NCBI GenBank assembly: GCA_963698015.1
Contig: OY969109.1
Span: 2,108,001-2,172,000 of the forward strand
DNA: 64,000 bases
Reading direction: 5' to 3'
From: VAXT01 sp963698015
GTDB taxonomy: Bacteria > Actinomycetota > Thermoleophilia > Gaiellales > Gaiellaceae
Part shown: one piece after another, positions 34,925 through 43,197 of the stretch
How the letters are laid out: the number at the start of each line of letters is the position of its first letter
Numbering within the stretch: the first letter of the stretch is position 1
Made by a program: the position numbers and the translations under genes
Notes under the pieces: generated by a model
Seen by the model: only the letters and a program-made list of their open reading frames with translations
What the model was told of the DNA's origin: nothing
The model's database searches: none

Positions 34925-35104
34925 GTGCAGAAGGCCGGCAAGCCCACGGTTCGGCAGGTGTATGCGCTTGCAGCGGCGCTCTGCGAGCGGATGGGAGAGG
35001 AGTTCCCGGAGTCGCGCGGGGCCGCCTCCGAGCTCATCGAGCGGCTGCGTGTGGAGAACGGCCATCCCGCGCCGCGGCTCGAGGACGCACCCCTGCGCTC
35101 TTGA
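34925..35104 (+). CDS. Small conserved-looking protein
   Basis: A 59-residue soluble protein: GKPTVRQVYALAAALCERMG, then EEFPESRGAASELIERLRVE and NGHPAP. The helical pattern and clean composition argue that it is real. I recall similar short unnamed actinobacterial proteins but cannot name a family. GTG 34925; TTG 34913 is an alternative. Its stop overlaps the next start (TTGA). Confidence 0.55.
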   Translation: MQKAGKPTVRQVYALAAALCERMGEEFPESRGAASELIERLRVENGHPAPRLEDAPLRS

Positions 35105-35487
35105 TCGTCTCGCTCCACGTCGCAACCGGCGCTGCTGCCGGCGCCCTCACGCGCTCGCGGCTCGCCGCGGCCCTCCTCGGGCCCGTCCTGCACGCGGCCG
35201 GCGACGCCATTCCCCACCACGACATCCCGTCGCGCCGCTTCGAGGTCGTGAGCGGTGTCGCGTGCGCGCTCGCCGTCGCAGCGCGCCACGGGCCGACGAG
35301 CCCCGAGACGATCGGCGCCCTCGCAGCCTCGGCGCCCGACCTCGAGCACGTCCTCCCGAAGCTCGGCGAGCGCGACCTCTTCCCGAGCCACCGGATCCCG
35401 GGCTGGCACCGAGAAGGCGGAATCCCCGCCTGGGCTCAGCTGATCGCCGCGGGCGCGATCCTCACGGTGTTACTCAGACGCGGATGA
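35101..35487 (+). CDS. Small protein with hydrolase-like membrane-family features
   Basis: A 128-residue protein: SLHVATGAAAGALTRSRLAA, LLGPVLHAAGDAIPHHDIPS, ASAPDLEHVLPKLG and SHRIPGWHREGGIPAWAQL. The spaced His and Asp residues recall metal-dependent YdjM-type membrane hydrolases, but it is shorter and weakly hydrophobic. TTG 35101. Its end overlaps the convergent next gene by 14 bases. Confidence 0.5.
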   Translation: MIVSLHVATGAAAGALTRSRLAAALLGPVLHAAGDAIPHHDIPSRRFEVVSGVACALAVAARHGPTSPETIGALAASAPDLEHVLPKLGERDLFPSHRIPGWHREGGIPAWAQLIAAGAILTVLLRRG

Positions 35488-36529
35488 CCGCGAACAGGTT
35501 CCGTTCGCACGCCCGGCCGTGCGGATCGAACGCCTTGTGCGTCCCGAGGTGGTCGACGCGCGACCCGGCGCACGTCTCTACGAGGTAGGCGGCGAGCCAG
35601 GAGCGCGCATCGGGCGTCATCTCGGGCAGGCCGTACTCGGGCGTCATCTCACTCTCGCCGGTGTCGAAGAAGAGCACCTTGCCGGTCCGGCTCCAGATCG
35701 TCGCCATCATCGCGGTCGTGGCCTCGAGCCCGTAGTAGCGCACGAAGTGGTGCCAGATCGAGAGGCAGAGCGTGCAGTCCGAGGCGGGAACGGCGACCAC
35801 GTTGCCCGGCGTGAGCGCCAGCGTGAGCACGCCCACGTCGTCGAGCCCGCTCCGCCGAACGGCGAACATCGCGGTGCGCGCCACGCCCGGATCACCCTCG
35901 AGTGCGATCGTCGGAATCCCGGCCTCGCCGAGCATGATCGAGAAGTAGCCCTCGCACGCGCCGATGTCGACGGCCGTCTCGACCGCCTGCTCGCGCACGA
36001 CCGGAAGGATCGCCTCCCAGCGCGACTCGGACCCGACGCCGCGGGTGGCGCGCACGCGGGGCAGCGAGGCAACCGGCTGGTAGAGGCCGTGCGGGAACGT
36101 GTCGATGCGGAACCGGATGTGGTCGAGCACCGCGTCGATGCCGTCTCTCGAGACGACTCGCTTGACCAGCCGCTTTACCCCCGGTGAGCGATGTGCGCGT
36201 GCGTCGGTCTGCGTCGGCTCCGACTGCACGGGCAACGGTGTGCGGTCGACCAAACGCCCCACCACGACGCCCACGAAGATCCCGCCGATCATGGCGAAGA
36301 TCGGATCCTCGTCGATCAGCGGAACCCAGAACCGCGAAAGCACAATCACCGCGAGCGGCAGGACCAATGCAGAGAAGCGCTTGATGAGGAGCCCGGCGAG
36401 GATCGAGGGGGCGAAGACCGCGACGACGAGGAGCTTCGGCTCGTTCCACTCCTGAACGAGGATCACGCACAGGCTGGCGACGTAGATCAGCGCCACGCCG
36501 GCCTGAATCAGCGACGGTGACGGGTGCAA
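35474..36529 (-). CDS. Membrane-anchored FkbM-like methyltransferase
   Basis: A 351-residue protein. The N-terminus has about four hydrophobic helices (LIQAGVALIYVASLCVILVQ; IFAMIGGIFVGVVVGRLV). The cytoplasmic part carries a SAM-binding motif (AVETAVDIGACEGYFSIMLG) and an acidic end of strand 2 (TIALEGDPGVA), as in FkbM-type enzymes, then LCLSIWHHFVRYYGLEATTA. TTG 36529 is chosen because upstream codons look non-coding. Substrate unknown; membrane anchoring suggests a lipid or glycan. Confidence 0.65.
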   Translation of the reverse strand: MHPSPSLIQAGVALIYVASLCVILVQEWNEPKLLVVAVFAPSILAGLLIKRFSALVLPLAVIVLSRFWVPLIDEDPIFAMIGGIFVGVVVGRLVDRTPLPVQSEPTQTDARAHRSPGVKRLVKRVVSRDGIDAVLDHIRFRIDTFPHGLYQPVASLPRVRATRGVGSESRWEAILPVVREQAVETAVDIGACEGYFSIMLGEAGIPTIALEGDPGVARTAMFAVRRSGLDDVGVLTLALTPGNVVAVPASDCTLCLSIWHHFVRYYGLEATTAMMATIWSRTGKVLFFDTGESEMTPEYGLPEMTPDARSWLAAYLVETCAGSRVDHLGTHKAFDPHGRACERNLFAVIRV

Positions 36530-36623
36530 AACTCGGGCGGCGATGCATCGAGAATAGCTCCGGATTGCCACAAAACGTGCATGAGAGCGGTCGGAGAGCC
36601 GGCGCTCTGCGATTCTCAGACGT

Positions 36624-37142
36624 ATGTCGCGAGGCCTCGTCTTCGCAGTGCTGCTGGCCGTGCTCGGGCTCACCGCGTTCGCCTTCCTGACGCGAGGCGG
36701 CTCGAAAGAGAGCGCCGTCGTGGCCCGCGTGATCGACGGCGACACGATCGAGCTCGTCGGCGGCCAGCGTGTCCGGCTCGTCCAGATCGACACGCCCGAG
36801 AAGCACGTCGAGTGCTACGGCGACCAGGCGAGCGCGCTCACGAAGCGGCTGATCCCGGCCGGCACGCACGTGCGCGTCGAGCAGGATCCGAAGCTCGACC
36901 AAGTCGACCGCTACCGGCGCAAGCTCGCGTACGTCTGGAAGGGCGACGAGGACGTGAACGTGACCCTCGTCCGAGACGGGGCTGCGGGCGTCTGGTTCTT
37001 CGGCGGCCGGCGGGGCCGCTACGCGAAGGAGCTGCTCATCGCCGCTGAGCAGGCTCAGGCGGGTCGGAAGGGCCTGTGGGGTGCATGTCCGCTGGCGCGC
37101 TTCGATCCGACCGAGTCGATGTCGAGCGGCCCGGCCGGCTGA
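36624..37142 (+). CDS. Thermonuclease (SNase-like), exported
   Basis: A 172-residue Ca-dependent nuclease with an N-terminal membrane or signal segment (GLVFAVLLAVLGLTAFAFL). The SNase fold shows VARVIDGDTIELVGGQRVRL, then VQIDTPEK with the catalytic Arg/Asp/Glu region, and DRYRRKLAYVWKGDEDVNVT. It is probably anchored or secreted for nutrient scavenging. Its last 107 bases overlap the MFS gene on the other strand. Confidence 0.88.
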   Translation: MSRGLVFAVLLAVLGLTAFAFLTRGGSKESAVVARVIDGDTIELVGGQRVRLVQIDTPEKHVECYGDQASALTKRLIPAGTHVRVEQDPKLDQVDRYRRKLAYVWKGDEDVNVTLVRDGAAGVWFFGGRRGRYAKELLIAAEQAQAGRKGLWGACPLARFDPTESMSSGPAG

Positions 37143-38280
37143 GCATCCGCGAGGCGATGAGCGATGCGGCGAGCCCGCAGGCTCCGGCGGTGAGGACGCC
37201 TGCGCGCGCGCCGGCCGCGGAGACGATCAGGCCGCCGGCGAGCATCGCCGCGCTGTACGCCGCGTGCGCCGCGCCGTCCTGAGCCGCGAAGACGCGACTG
37301 CGGCGGGCGTCGTCGGTGCGGGCCTGGACGAGCGTCGTGTCGGCCACGTCCCCGAGCCCGCGACCCGCACCCGCGATCGCCATCCCGGCGAGCGCGACGG
37401 CGAGCACCGGCGCCAGCCCCGCGAGGAGAAGCCCCACGCCCGAGACGGCGAACGTGACCGTGACGATCAGCGGCGCGCGGCTCGCGCTCAGCATCCGAGC
37501 GGCGATCGCCGCCCCGAGCAGGCCACCGCCGCCGAGCAGCGCCTCCAGTGCACCGTAGCCCTCGGTGCCGCCGCCGAGCTGGATCGAGAGCGGGTAGTTC
37601 GCGACGTTCACCATCCCCATTCCGAGCAGCGAGACGATCGACGCCGCGATCAGGACGCGCAGCACCGGCTCGCGCACGATCAGGCGCACGCCGGCCCACA
37701 CGCCTGGCTCCGACTCCGTCCCGCCGCCGAGCCCGAACGGCCGGCGGATCGAGACGACGAGCGCGGCCGAGACGACGAAGCTCGCCGCGTCGACCGCGAG
37801 CAGCTGCGGCGCCGATGCGCCCGCGCCGAGCAGTAGCCCGCCGAGGAGCGGCCCGAGCAGGTAGGAGGCCGAGGACGTGGCCGCGACGAGCGCGTTCGCG
37901 CGCGGGAGCGACTCCGCCAGCACGAGGTTCGGCATCGCCGACGCCGACGACGGCTCGAACGGGCTCTGCACGACCGCGAGCAGCCCGAAGAGCAGCACGA
38001 GCGCGAGGGCGGAGTCGACCGTCAGCGCCATCGCCGAAGCGACGACCGCCGCGGCGAGATCGGAGCCGACCATCACCCGCCGCCGCTCGAACCGGTCCCC
38101 GAGCCACCCCGCGGCGGGCGCCCCGATCACCGAGCCGACGACACCGAAGAAGAGCGCCGCCGAGACCCAGAGCGCCGACCCGGTCTCGTTGTAGATCGCC
38201 GAGATCAGCGCGATGTACGCGGCCGAGCCCGCGGTCAGCGACGCGAGCCGGCTGAGCGCGAGCCGGCGCGCAGCGCTCAT
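37036..38280 (-). CDS. MFS transporter
   Basis: A 414-residue 12-helix permease of the major facilitator family. It starts RLASLTAGSAAYIALISAIY and carries the loop 2-3 motif GWLGDRFERRRVMVGSDLAA, plus GGLLGAAIAARMLSASRAPL and GAGRGLGDVADTTLVQARTD. The C-tail after the last helix is Ser/Pro/Arg-rich and lies over the SNase gene. Substrate unknown; it resembles efflux-type members. ATG 38280. Confidence 0.85.
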   Translation of the reverse strand: MSAARRLALSRLASLTAGSAAYIALISAIYNETGSALWVSAALFFGVVGSVIGAPAAGWLGDRFERRRVMVGSDLAAAVVASAMALTVDSALALVLLFGLLAVVQSPFEPSSASAMPNLVLAESLPRANALVAATSSASYLLGPLLGGLLLGAGASAPQLLAVDAASFVVSAALVVSIRRPFGLGGGTESEPGVWAGVRLIVREPVLRVLIAASIVSLLGMGMVNVANYPLSIQLGGGTEGYGALEALLGGGGLLGAAIAARMLSASRAPLIVTVTFAVSGVGLLLAGLAPVLAVALAGMAIAGAGRGLGDVADTTLVQARTDDARRSRVFAAQDGAAHAAYSAAMLAGGLIVSAAGARAGVLTAGACGLAASLIASRMLSRPGRSTSTRSDRSAPADMHPTGPSDPPEPAQRR

Positions 38281-38291
38281 CGAGGCCGCAT

Positions 38292-38675
38292 TCAGGCGGT
38301 TGCGGTGATCACGATCCCACCGCGCGACTTCTGTCTCAGCGTGACGCGAACCTTGTCGGGAGGAAGCTGGAGCGCCTGCGCCGCATCGTCGCGGATGCGG
38401 ACGGCCAGCGTCTCGCCGAACTGCTCCTCGTTGCGAAAGCCGTTCAGGTACAGCTTGAGCGACTTCGACTCGATGCAGAGCGGACCGGGCCAGTACTCGA
38501 GCTTGGCGACGTAGAGGTCGGGCTGAGCGTTGACCGGGCCGAGGGCGGTCAGCTCATCGGACGTCATCTCGACGTGCGAGACGCCGGGGTTCGGGAACGT
38601 CTCGATCCCGGCGAACGCCTCGGAACCGGGCTTGCCGAGCGCGACGAAGTCGGTCTCGCGCGTGGGGCCTTCCAT
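38292..38675 (-). CDS. queF: NADPH-dependent 7-cyano-7-deazaguanine reductase QueF
   Basis: A 127-residue unimodular (short, YkvM-type) QueF that reduces preQ0 to preQ1 in queuosine synthesis. The diagnostic segment YWPGPLCIESKSLKLYLNGF holds the catalytic Cys and the E-S-K-S-h-K-h motif. FRNEEQFGETLAVRIRDDAA follows. No other queuosine genes (queC, queD, queE, tgt) and no preQ1 riboswitch were seen nearby. ATG 38675; 11 bases upstream of the MFS start, so the two are probably cotranscribed. Confidence 0.9.
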   Translation of the reverse strand: MEGPTRETDFVALGKPGSEAFAGIETFPNPGVSHVEMTSDELTALGPVNAQPDLYVAKLEYWPGPLCIESKSLKLYLNGFRNEEQFGETLAVRIRDDAAQALQLPPDKVRVTLRQKSRGGIVITATA

Positions 38676-38749
38676 GGCGTAACTGTAAGGCCTGGCTCGA
38701 ATGGGCTATTGCGCCGTCCGCCAGACGTGGCTTAGATGGACATGTCCCG

Positions 38750-39553
38750 ATGCGCCGTTATCTCGCAATCGTCTTCCTGGGCCTGGCGGCGGTCCCGTTC
38801 GCCTGGACAGGGCTCGCGCCGGCGAAGTCGACGGCTGCGAGCTCGAAGCAGGTCGGCTGCGGCATCGAGCGCTGGTCGGTCAAGACGCTCGCCGATCCGG
38901 CCGGCCGCACGCTCACTCTCAGCCCGAAGGCGACGACGATCCGCGCGCTGCGCAACAAGACGGTCCCCGGCTATCTCGGCCTGCGGCGCAGTCGAGGAGT
39001 CGAGCGGACGACGTTTCGCGTGAAGGCGAAACTCATCGAGATGAAGCTCGAGGCCGACAGCGACATCCATCTCGTGATCGCCGATCCGACCAGGAGCGGA
39101 GCGACGATGATCGCCGAGTTCCCGTCACCGTCCTGCACGGCAGGAGCGACGCCGAAGGCTCGAGTCAAGATGCGCCGCGCGCGAAACGCGCTGATCGCCG
39201 CATGCGGCTCGCCCTCGAGCTCGTTCAGGAGGCTCAGCGGCACAGCGACGATCTCGGGCGTCGGCTTCTTCGACCAGATCCACGGCCAGACGGGCGTCGC
39301 CCCGAACGGCATCGAGCTCCACCCCGCCGTCAGCTTCAGCGGCCGGTGCGGAGGAGCCCCGGCGCCGCCGGCTCCACCGCCGGGTGGCGGAAGCTGTGCC
39401 GCGTCGTATCCAACGGTCTGCATCCCACCGCCGCCGCCGGACCTGAACTGCGCGGACATCCCGTACACCAACTTCCGCGTCCGCTGGGACGTCCCCGATC
39501 CCGACCCGCATCACTTCGACGGGAATCGGGACGGCGTCGGCTGCGAGTCCTAG
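38750..39553 (+). CDS. Secreted protein with C-terminal Excalibur domain
   Basis: A 267-residue exported protein with a signal peptide (YLAIVFLGLAAVPFAWTG). The middle domain (about 35-200) has no recognised family and carries paired Cys. A Pro/Gly linker precedes the C-terminal Excalibur calcium-binding motif (DLNCADIPYTNFRVRWDVPD, ending FDGNRDGVGCES). Excalibur domains often accompany surface nucleases; an SNase gene is 1.6 kb away, but any link is speculative. Confidence 0.75.
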   Translation: MRRYLAIVFLGLAAVPFAWTGLAPAKSTAASSKQVGCGIERWSVKTLADPAGRTLTLSPKATTIRALRNKTVPGYLGLRRSRGVERTTFRVKAKLIEMKLEADSDIHLVIADPTRSGATMIAEFPSPSCTAGATPKARVKMRRARNALIAACGSPSSSFRRLSGTATISGVGFFDQIHGQTGVAPNGIELHPAVSFSGRCGGAPAPPAPPPGGGSCAASYPTVCIPPPPPDLNCADIPYTNFRVRWDVPDPDPHHFDGNRDGVGCES

Positions 39554-39574
39554 AGCCGTCGCTCGCGGCCGCGT

Positions 39575-39976
39575 TCAGGCCGTGCTGAGCGCGTCGATCG
39601 TCGCCGTCTCGACGAGCCCTGAGACCGCCCGCGCCAGATCGCGGTCGGAAGTGACGAACACGTCCGCCTGTAGCTGCGTCAGCGCCACGAATTCGGCGTC
39701 GAACGTCGTCTCCCAGCCCAGCTGGTCCGCGACCCTCCACGCCGTCCGCTGGAGCACCTTGTCGCCGAGGAAGCGAACCTTCAGCGAGTTGATCCGCGTC
39801 ACCCGCTCGATCCCGTCGGCGGCCGAGATCTCACCTCGGCGGGCGGCCTGGTAGAGCGCCGCCAGCGCCTGCGAGCGGACGAGCGTCGGCGCGACGAGCT
39901 TGTGCTCGGCGGCGACCTCGATCTCGCCGGCTGCAATCCGGAGCAGCGTCTCGCAGTCCACGACGAACCGGGTCAC
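39575..39976 (-). CDS. PIN-domain protein (VapC-like)
   Basis: A 133-residue putative RNase. It begins TRFVVDCETLLRIAAGEIEV with the first Asp, and ends with the acidic residues of TTFDAEFVALTQLQADVFVT and SDRDLARA. The full PIN length is present, unlike the remnant at 34.7 kb. GTG 39976. No antitoxin gene was found on either side, so it is an orphan. Confidence 0.75.
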   Translation of the reverse strand: MTRFVVDCETLLRIAAGEIEVAAEHKLVAPTLVRSQALAALYQAARRGEISAADGIERVTRINSLKVRFLGDKVLQRTAWRVADQLGWETTFDAEFVALTQLQADVFVTSDRDLARAVSGLVETATIDALSTA

Positions 39977-40037
39977 GCCGCGGAGGCTATACGCGTCCTC
40001 GCGTTTCGTCGGTTTTCCTTGGGGTCGATCGAATGCG

Positions 40038-40145
40038 ATGCTCCTCGAGGGCGACACCGCTGACGCTGTCTCGAGACTCAAGGCCGAGCTTCCTTTCGAC
40101 TTGCTGAGCTATGGCTGCGGCGAGTTGGCGCGGTCGCTCCTTGGT
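40038..40145 (+). pseudogene. Fragment of a RibD-C/dihydrofolate-reductase-like gene
   Basis: About 36 codons (MLLEGDTADAVSRLKAELPF, then DLLSYGCGELARSLLG) match the region of DHFR/RibD-C-domain proteins that ends in the YGSGxLxxxLL segment. No start region or C-terminus exists around it. It is a clear remnant of a lost gene between the PIN and GlcG-like genes. Confidence 0.6.
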
Positions 40146-40146
40146 G

Positions 40147-40557
40147 TCAGCCTGGAAAGACGGCTCGTAGGCCTGCCTCGATACAGGCGCGGTCGTCGTC
40201 GCCGCTCGCGCCGCTCGCCCCGGCTGCGCCCAGCACGCGCTCGCCGCTCCGGATCACCACTGAGCCCGGGCCTGGAATGAGCGGCAGCCGGACGAGCCTG
40301 CCGACTGCGTCGAAGAATCCCTCGTGGGAAGCGCGGCTAGCTGCGAGCTGCTCGCCGTCGCGGTGCCAAAGCGCTGTGCCGGCCGCCTTTGCTTCGGCGA
40401 TCTGCGCCGAGAGCGGGAACGCGCCGTCCATGCGGCCGAGCGCGACGAGGAGTCCGCCCTCGTCGACGACAGCAACAGCGATCTTCCATCCGTTGGCGAC
40501 GGCGTGGTCATGCGCGGCGGCGATAAGCACGTGGGCCTGTGCGAGGCTCAGCGGCAT
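40147..40557 (-). CDS. GlcG/HbpS-like heme-binding family protein
   Basis: A 136-residue protein: LSLAQAHVLIAAAHDHAVAN, WKIAVAVVDEGGLLVALGRM, DGAFPLSAQIAEAKAAGTAL and GPGSVVIRSGERVLGAAGAS. This is the PF03928 fold, variously linked to heme binding and glycolate or propanediol use. ATG 40557; TTG 40566 is an alternative. No metabolic partner is nearby, so the role is open. Confidence 0.85.
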   Translation of the reverse strand: MPLSLAQAHVLIAAAHDHAVANGWKIAVAVVDEGGLLVALGRMDGAFPLSAQIAEAKAAGTALWHRDGEQLAASRASHEGFFDAVGRLVRLPLIPGPGSVVIRSGERVLGAAGASGASGDDDRACIEAGLRAVFPG

Positions 40558-40651
40558 TGTCGTCAAGTATCAGCGGTGGTTCTCAGGGCATCAAGTAGAC
40601 CGCCAGTTCTAACTTCGATCCTTCAGGACAGCTACGTGAGAGGAGCGACCT

Positions 40652-41170
40652 GTGAGCGACGACCATGAGCACGAACACGATCGCGTTGCCGACGAGGCGA
40701 GGCGGCGGGCTCGGGAGGCGGAGGCGGAAGCACGGGCCAGGGCGAAGGCCGAACCGATCGCGGCGGCGGCACAGAGCGGCGGGGATGACCTCCGGCAGAG
40801 CGGGGTGATCTACGGGGGGCTGATCGCGATCGCGGTGGTCATGGTGCAGGGGTTCCTCGAGGCGAGGTCGCTTTCCGCCTCCGCCACGGTCAGCACGATC
40901 GCGTTCGCGGTGGCCATCCCACTCCTGGCGGCGCTTGTGCTGGTCAATCGACAGGAGGCGTTTCGAGGTCGGCGAACCACGTCCGTGTCGGTCACGCTCG
41001 CGCAGGCGATCGCCCAGCTGGCTGCCTTCGTCGGGATCGTCGCCGGCTTCTGGGACATCACGTGGGTCGCGGGGGTGACGTTCCTCATAGCGGGCATCGT
41101 TGCCGTCGGGGTTCACTCGGCCGGGTACTGGCGCGTGGAGAGCCCGCGCCCGCCGGCGACCACCGCGTGA
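40652..41170 (+). CDS. Membrane protein with charged N-terminal coil
   Basis: A 172-residue protein. Residues 1-45 are His/Asp/Arg/Glu-rich and helical (DEARRRAREAEAEARARAKA). Four hydrophobic segments follow (about 52-68, 78-97, 113-131 and 137-158). No family was recognised. GTG 40652 follows AGAGGAGCG. It stands alone between unrelated genes. Confidence 0.6.
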   Translation: MSDDHEHEHDRVADEARRRAREAEAEARARAKAEPIAAAAQSGGDDLRQSGVIYGGLIAIAVVMVQGFLEARSLSASATVSTIAFAVAIPLLAALVLVNRQEAFRGRRTTSVSVTLAQAIAQLAAFVGIVAGFWDITWVAGVTFLIAGIVAVGVHSAGYWRVESPRPPATTA

Positions 41171-41224
41171 TCGAGCGGGATGCGGCGGTCGTGCGATCGA
41201 GCAGGTCCCGACTAGCCCCAGGAC

Positions 41225-42352
41225 TCAGCCGATTGCACGCCCCAGCCGCTCGAGCCCGGTCTTGAGCACCTCGTCCGTGACCGCCAGCGAGAGCCGAGCC
41301 CAGCCCTCACCGCGCGAGCCGAAGCCCTCGCCGGGCGCGACGGCGACGCGGTGCTCGAGCAGCCGCTCCGGCGTAAGGCCGTCGGGCAGCTCCCACCAGA
41401 GGTAGAACGAGCCCTCGGCCGTGATGTGGGGGAGGACCTCGCGCACGCGGTCGCGCCGGCGCCGGTAGGTCTCGACGCGCTCGGCGACCGAGCCCTGCGG
41501 CCCGGTCAGCGCCGCGATCCCCGCCTGCTGCACCGGCGAGAAGATCCCGACGCGCGCGTGGTCGGCGAGCAGGTCGAGCCGCGACACGATCTCCGCGTTG
41601 CCGACGACGAACCCGAGCCGCCAGCCGGCCATCCCGTAGCTCTTCGACATCGAGAACATCTCGACGCCGACGTCCCTCGCGCCCGGCTCGGCGAGGAACG
41701 ATCGAGGGACGCGCCCGTCGAACACGATGTCCCCGTAGGCGAAGTCGTGGACGACGACGGCGCCGGTCTGGTTCCCGTACTCGACCGCTGCCGCAAACGT
41801 CCCGTCGGGCACGCAGACCGCGCACGGGTTGGAGGGGAAGTTGAGGAAGACCGCAGCAACGTCGTCGCGCGGCGCAGCACCGAAGTCGGGAGCCCAGCCG
41901 GCCTCGCGATCGAGCGGCACGTATCCGGTTGCGGCCCCGGCAAGCGCGGGCCCGGACGGGTAGTCGGGGTAGTAGGGGTCGGGAAGGACGATCGTCTGCC
42001 CACGCTCAGCAGTGACGAGCGCGAGCTCGCAGATCGCCGTCTTCGTCCCGGGCATGATCGAGACCTCGGTGTCCGGGTCGAGCTCGACGCCGTAGACTTC
42101 GGAGTAGCGAGCCGCGATCGCCTCACGCAGCGCGGGCAACCCCCGAAACGGCGGGTACCCGTGAGCCGACGCCTGGTCCGCCGCCTCGGCGAGCGCATCG
42201 ATCACGTGCTGCGGCGGCCCGACCTCGGGATTCCCGCGCCCGAGGTCGACGAGCGGCTCTCCGTCGAGCGCGGCGTGCTCGGAGACCTTCGCCAGGAGCG
42301 CGGTGAAGTACTGCTGCGGGAGCCGGTCGAGCCGGTGGGGCGGAGGCCGCAC
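41225..42352 (-). CDS. Class I/II PLP-dependent aminotransferase
   Basis: A 375-residue fold-type I aminotransferase, resembling LL-diaminopimelate/alanine aminotransferase-like members. Visible are LVDLGRGNPEVGPPQHVIDA, the cofactor region VFLNFPSNPCAVCVPDGTFA (substrate-pocket Asn), VVVHDFAYGD (Asp/Tyr to PLP) and the Schiff-base Lys in FSMSKSYGMAGWRLGFVVGN. The C-terminal Arg lies in RLSLAVTDEVLKTGLERLG. GTG 42352. Amino-acid specificity cannot be assigned. Confidence 0.88.
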   Translation of the reverse strand: MRPPPHRLDRLPQQYFTALLAKVSEHAALDGEPLVDLGRGNPEVGPPQHVIDALAEAADQASAHGYPPFRGLPALREAIAARYSEVYGVELDPDTEVSIMPGTKTAICELALVTAERGQTIVLPDPYYPDYPSGPALAGAATGYVPLDREAGWAPDFGAAPRDDVAAVFLNFPSNPCAVCVPDGTFAAAVEYGNQTGAVVVHDFAYGDIVFDGRVPRSFLAEPGARDVGVEMFSMSKSYGMAGWRLGFVVGNAEIVSRLDLLADHARVGIFSPVQQAGIAALTGPQGSVAERVETYRRRRDRVREVLPHITAEGSFYLWWELPDGLTPERLLEHRVAVAPGEGFGSRGEGWARLSLAVTDEVLKTGLERLGRAIG

Positions 42353-42395
42353 CGCCGGATCGTATGACGCAGGCGCGACGTTTCCGCGTTACAAG

Positions 42396-42424
42396 TTGCA
42401 AATGGGGCGTGGAGGCACTAACGT
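42396..42424 (+). promoter_or_regulatory. Promoter of the coiled-coil gene
   Basis: TTGCAA (42396-42401), a 17-base spacer, then TAACGT (42419-42424). The predicted transcript start near 42431 leaves a short leader with AAAGGAGG before ATG 42459. Confidence 0.5.
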
Positions 42425-42458
42425 CCGCGCCTCATGCGGCTCGAACAAAGGAGGATCG

Positions 42459-43016
42459 ATGAGTGATCGTCCAGCGGAAGAGCAGGCAGGAGCCGAGCCG
42501 AGCGTGGGCGACAAGGTGAACGCGATCATCGCGGCTGCCGAGTCGGCCGCTCAGGAAATCACCGACAAGGCGCGCCTCGAGGCGCACAACATCCTGCGTA
42601 TGGCGGAGCAGCAGGCGTCGGAGCGGATCACGGAGCTGACGCGCGAGGCGGCGCAGGCCAAGACCGAAGCAGACAAGTACGCGCGCGACATGACCGAAGC
42701 AGCCGACTCCTACGGCACGCAGCACCGGCGAACCGTCGAGGAGGAAGCCCGCCGGCTCCTGGCCGACGCGGAGGCGAAGGCGAAGCAGCAGCTCGAAACG
42801 GCGCAGGCGAAGGCCGACGACCTTGAGCACAACGTCGCCCAGCGCCACGAGACCCTCCAGCGGGAGATGAAGATGCTCGAGGAGCGAAAGCAGCGCGTCC
42901 TCGAGAGCCTCCGCGACCTCGCCGCCCAGATCCAGGACGCGCTAGTCGAGCCGGCTCAGAGCGTGGCCGAGAGCGAGGATCTCGTCGACGCGCTCGACGT
43001 CGAGCGTCGCCGCTGA
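42459..43016 (+). CDS. DivIVA-like / coiled-coil cytoskeletal-type protein
   Basis: A 185-residue soluble protein, almost wholly alpha-helical: VNAIIAAAESAAQEITDKAR, ITELTREAAQAKTEADKYAR, RRLLADAEAKAKQQLETAQA. The Ala/Glu/Lys heptads resemble DivIVA C-termini and ATP-synthase b-type stalks. No membrane helix. A near-ideal AAAGGAGGATCG precedes ATG 42459, suggesting strong expression. Its exact role is unknown. Confidence 0.65.
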   Translation: MSDRPAEEQAGAEPSVGDKVNAIIAAAESAAQEITDKARLEAHNILRMAEQQASERITELTREAAQAKTEADKYARDMTEAADSYGTQHRRTVEEEARRLLADAEAKAKQQLETAQAKADDLEHNVAQRHETLQREMKMLEERKQRVLESLRDLAAQIQDALVEPAQSVAESEDLVDALDVERRR

Positions 43017-43197
43017 CGGCAACTCGGAACCGGCCGCCTCGGAGAGCGCTGCCGTAAGAACGGCCGGGCCGCGCGGCGATTCAGTGGTGCAGAAGGCTGC
43101 CCGCCGCAGGCGGGTGTCCTCCTGTCGGCTCCCGTCGGCGTCCTCAGACGCGGGCGGAAGCCGTCCGGCTCCCTGACGAACCGAAGGAGGTTCAGCG

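Noticed and set aside
38292..38675. QueF as part of a 7-deazaguanine DNA-modification (dpd) cluster
   Set aside because: No dpd genes adjoin it; the PLD and helicase genes are 16 kb away in another operon.
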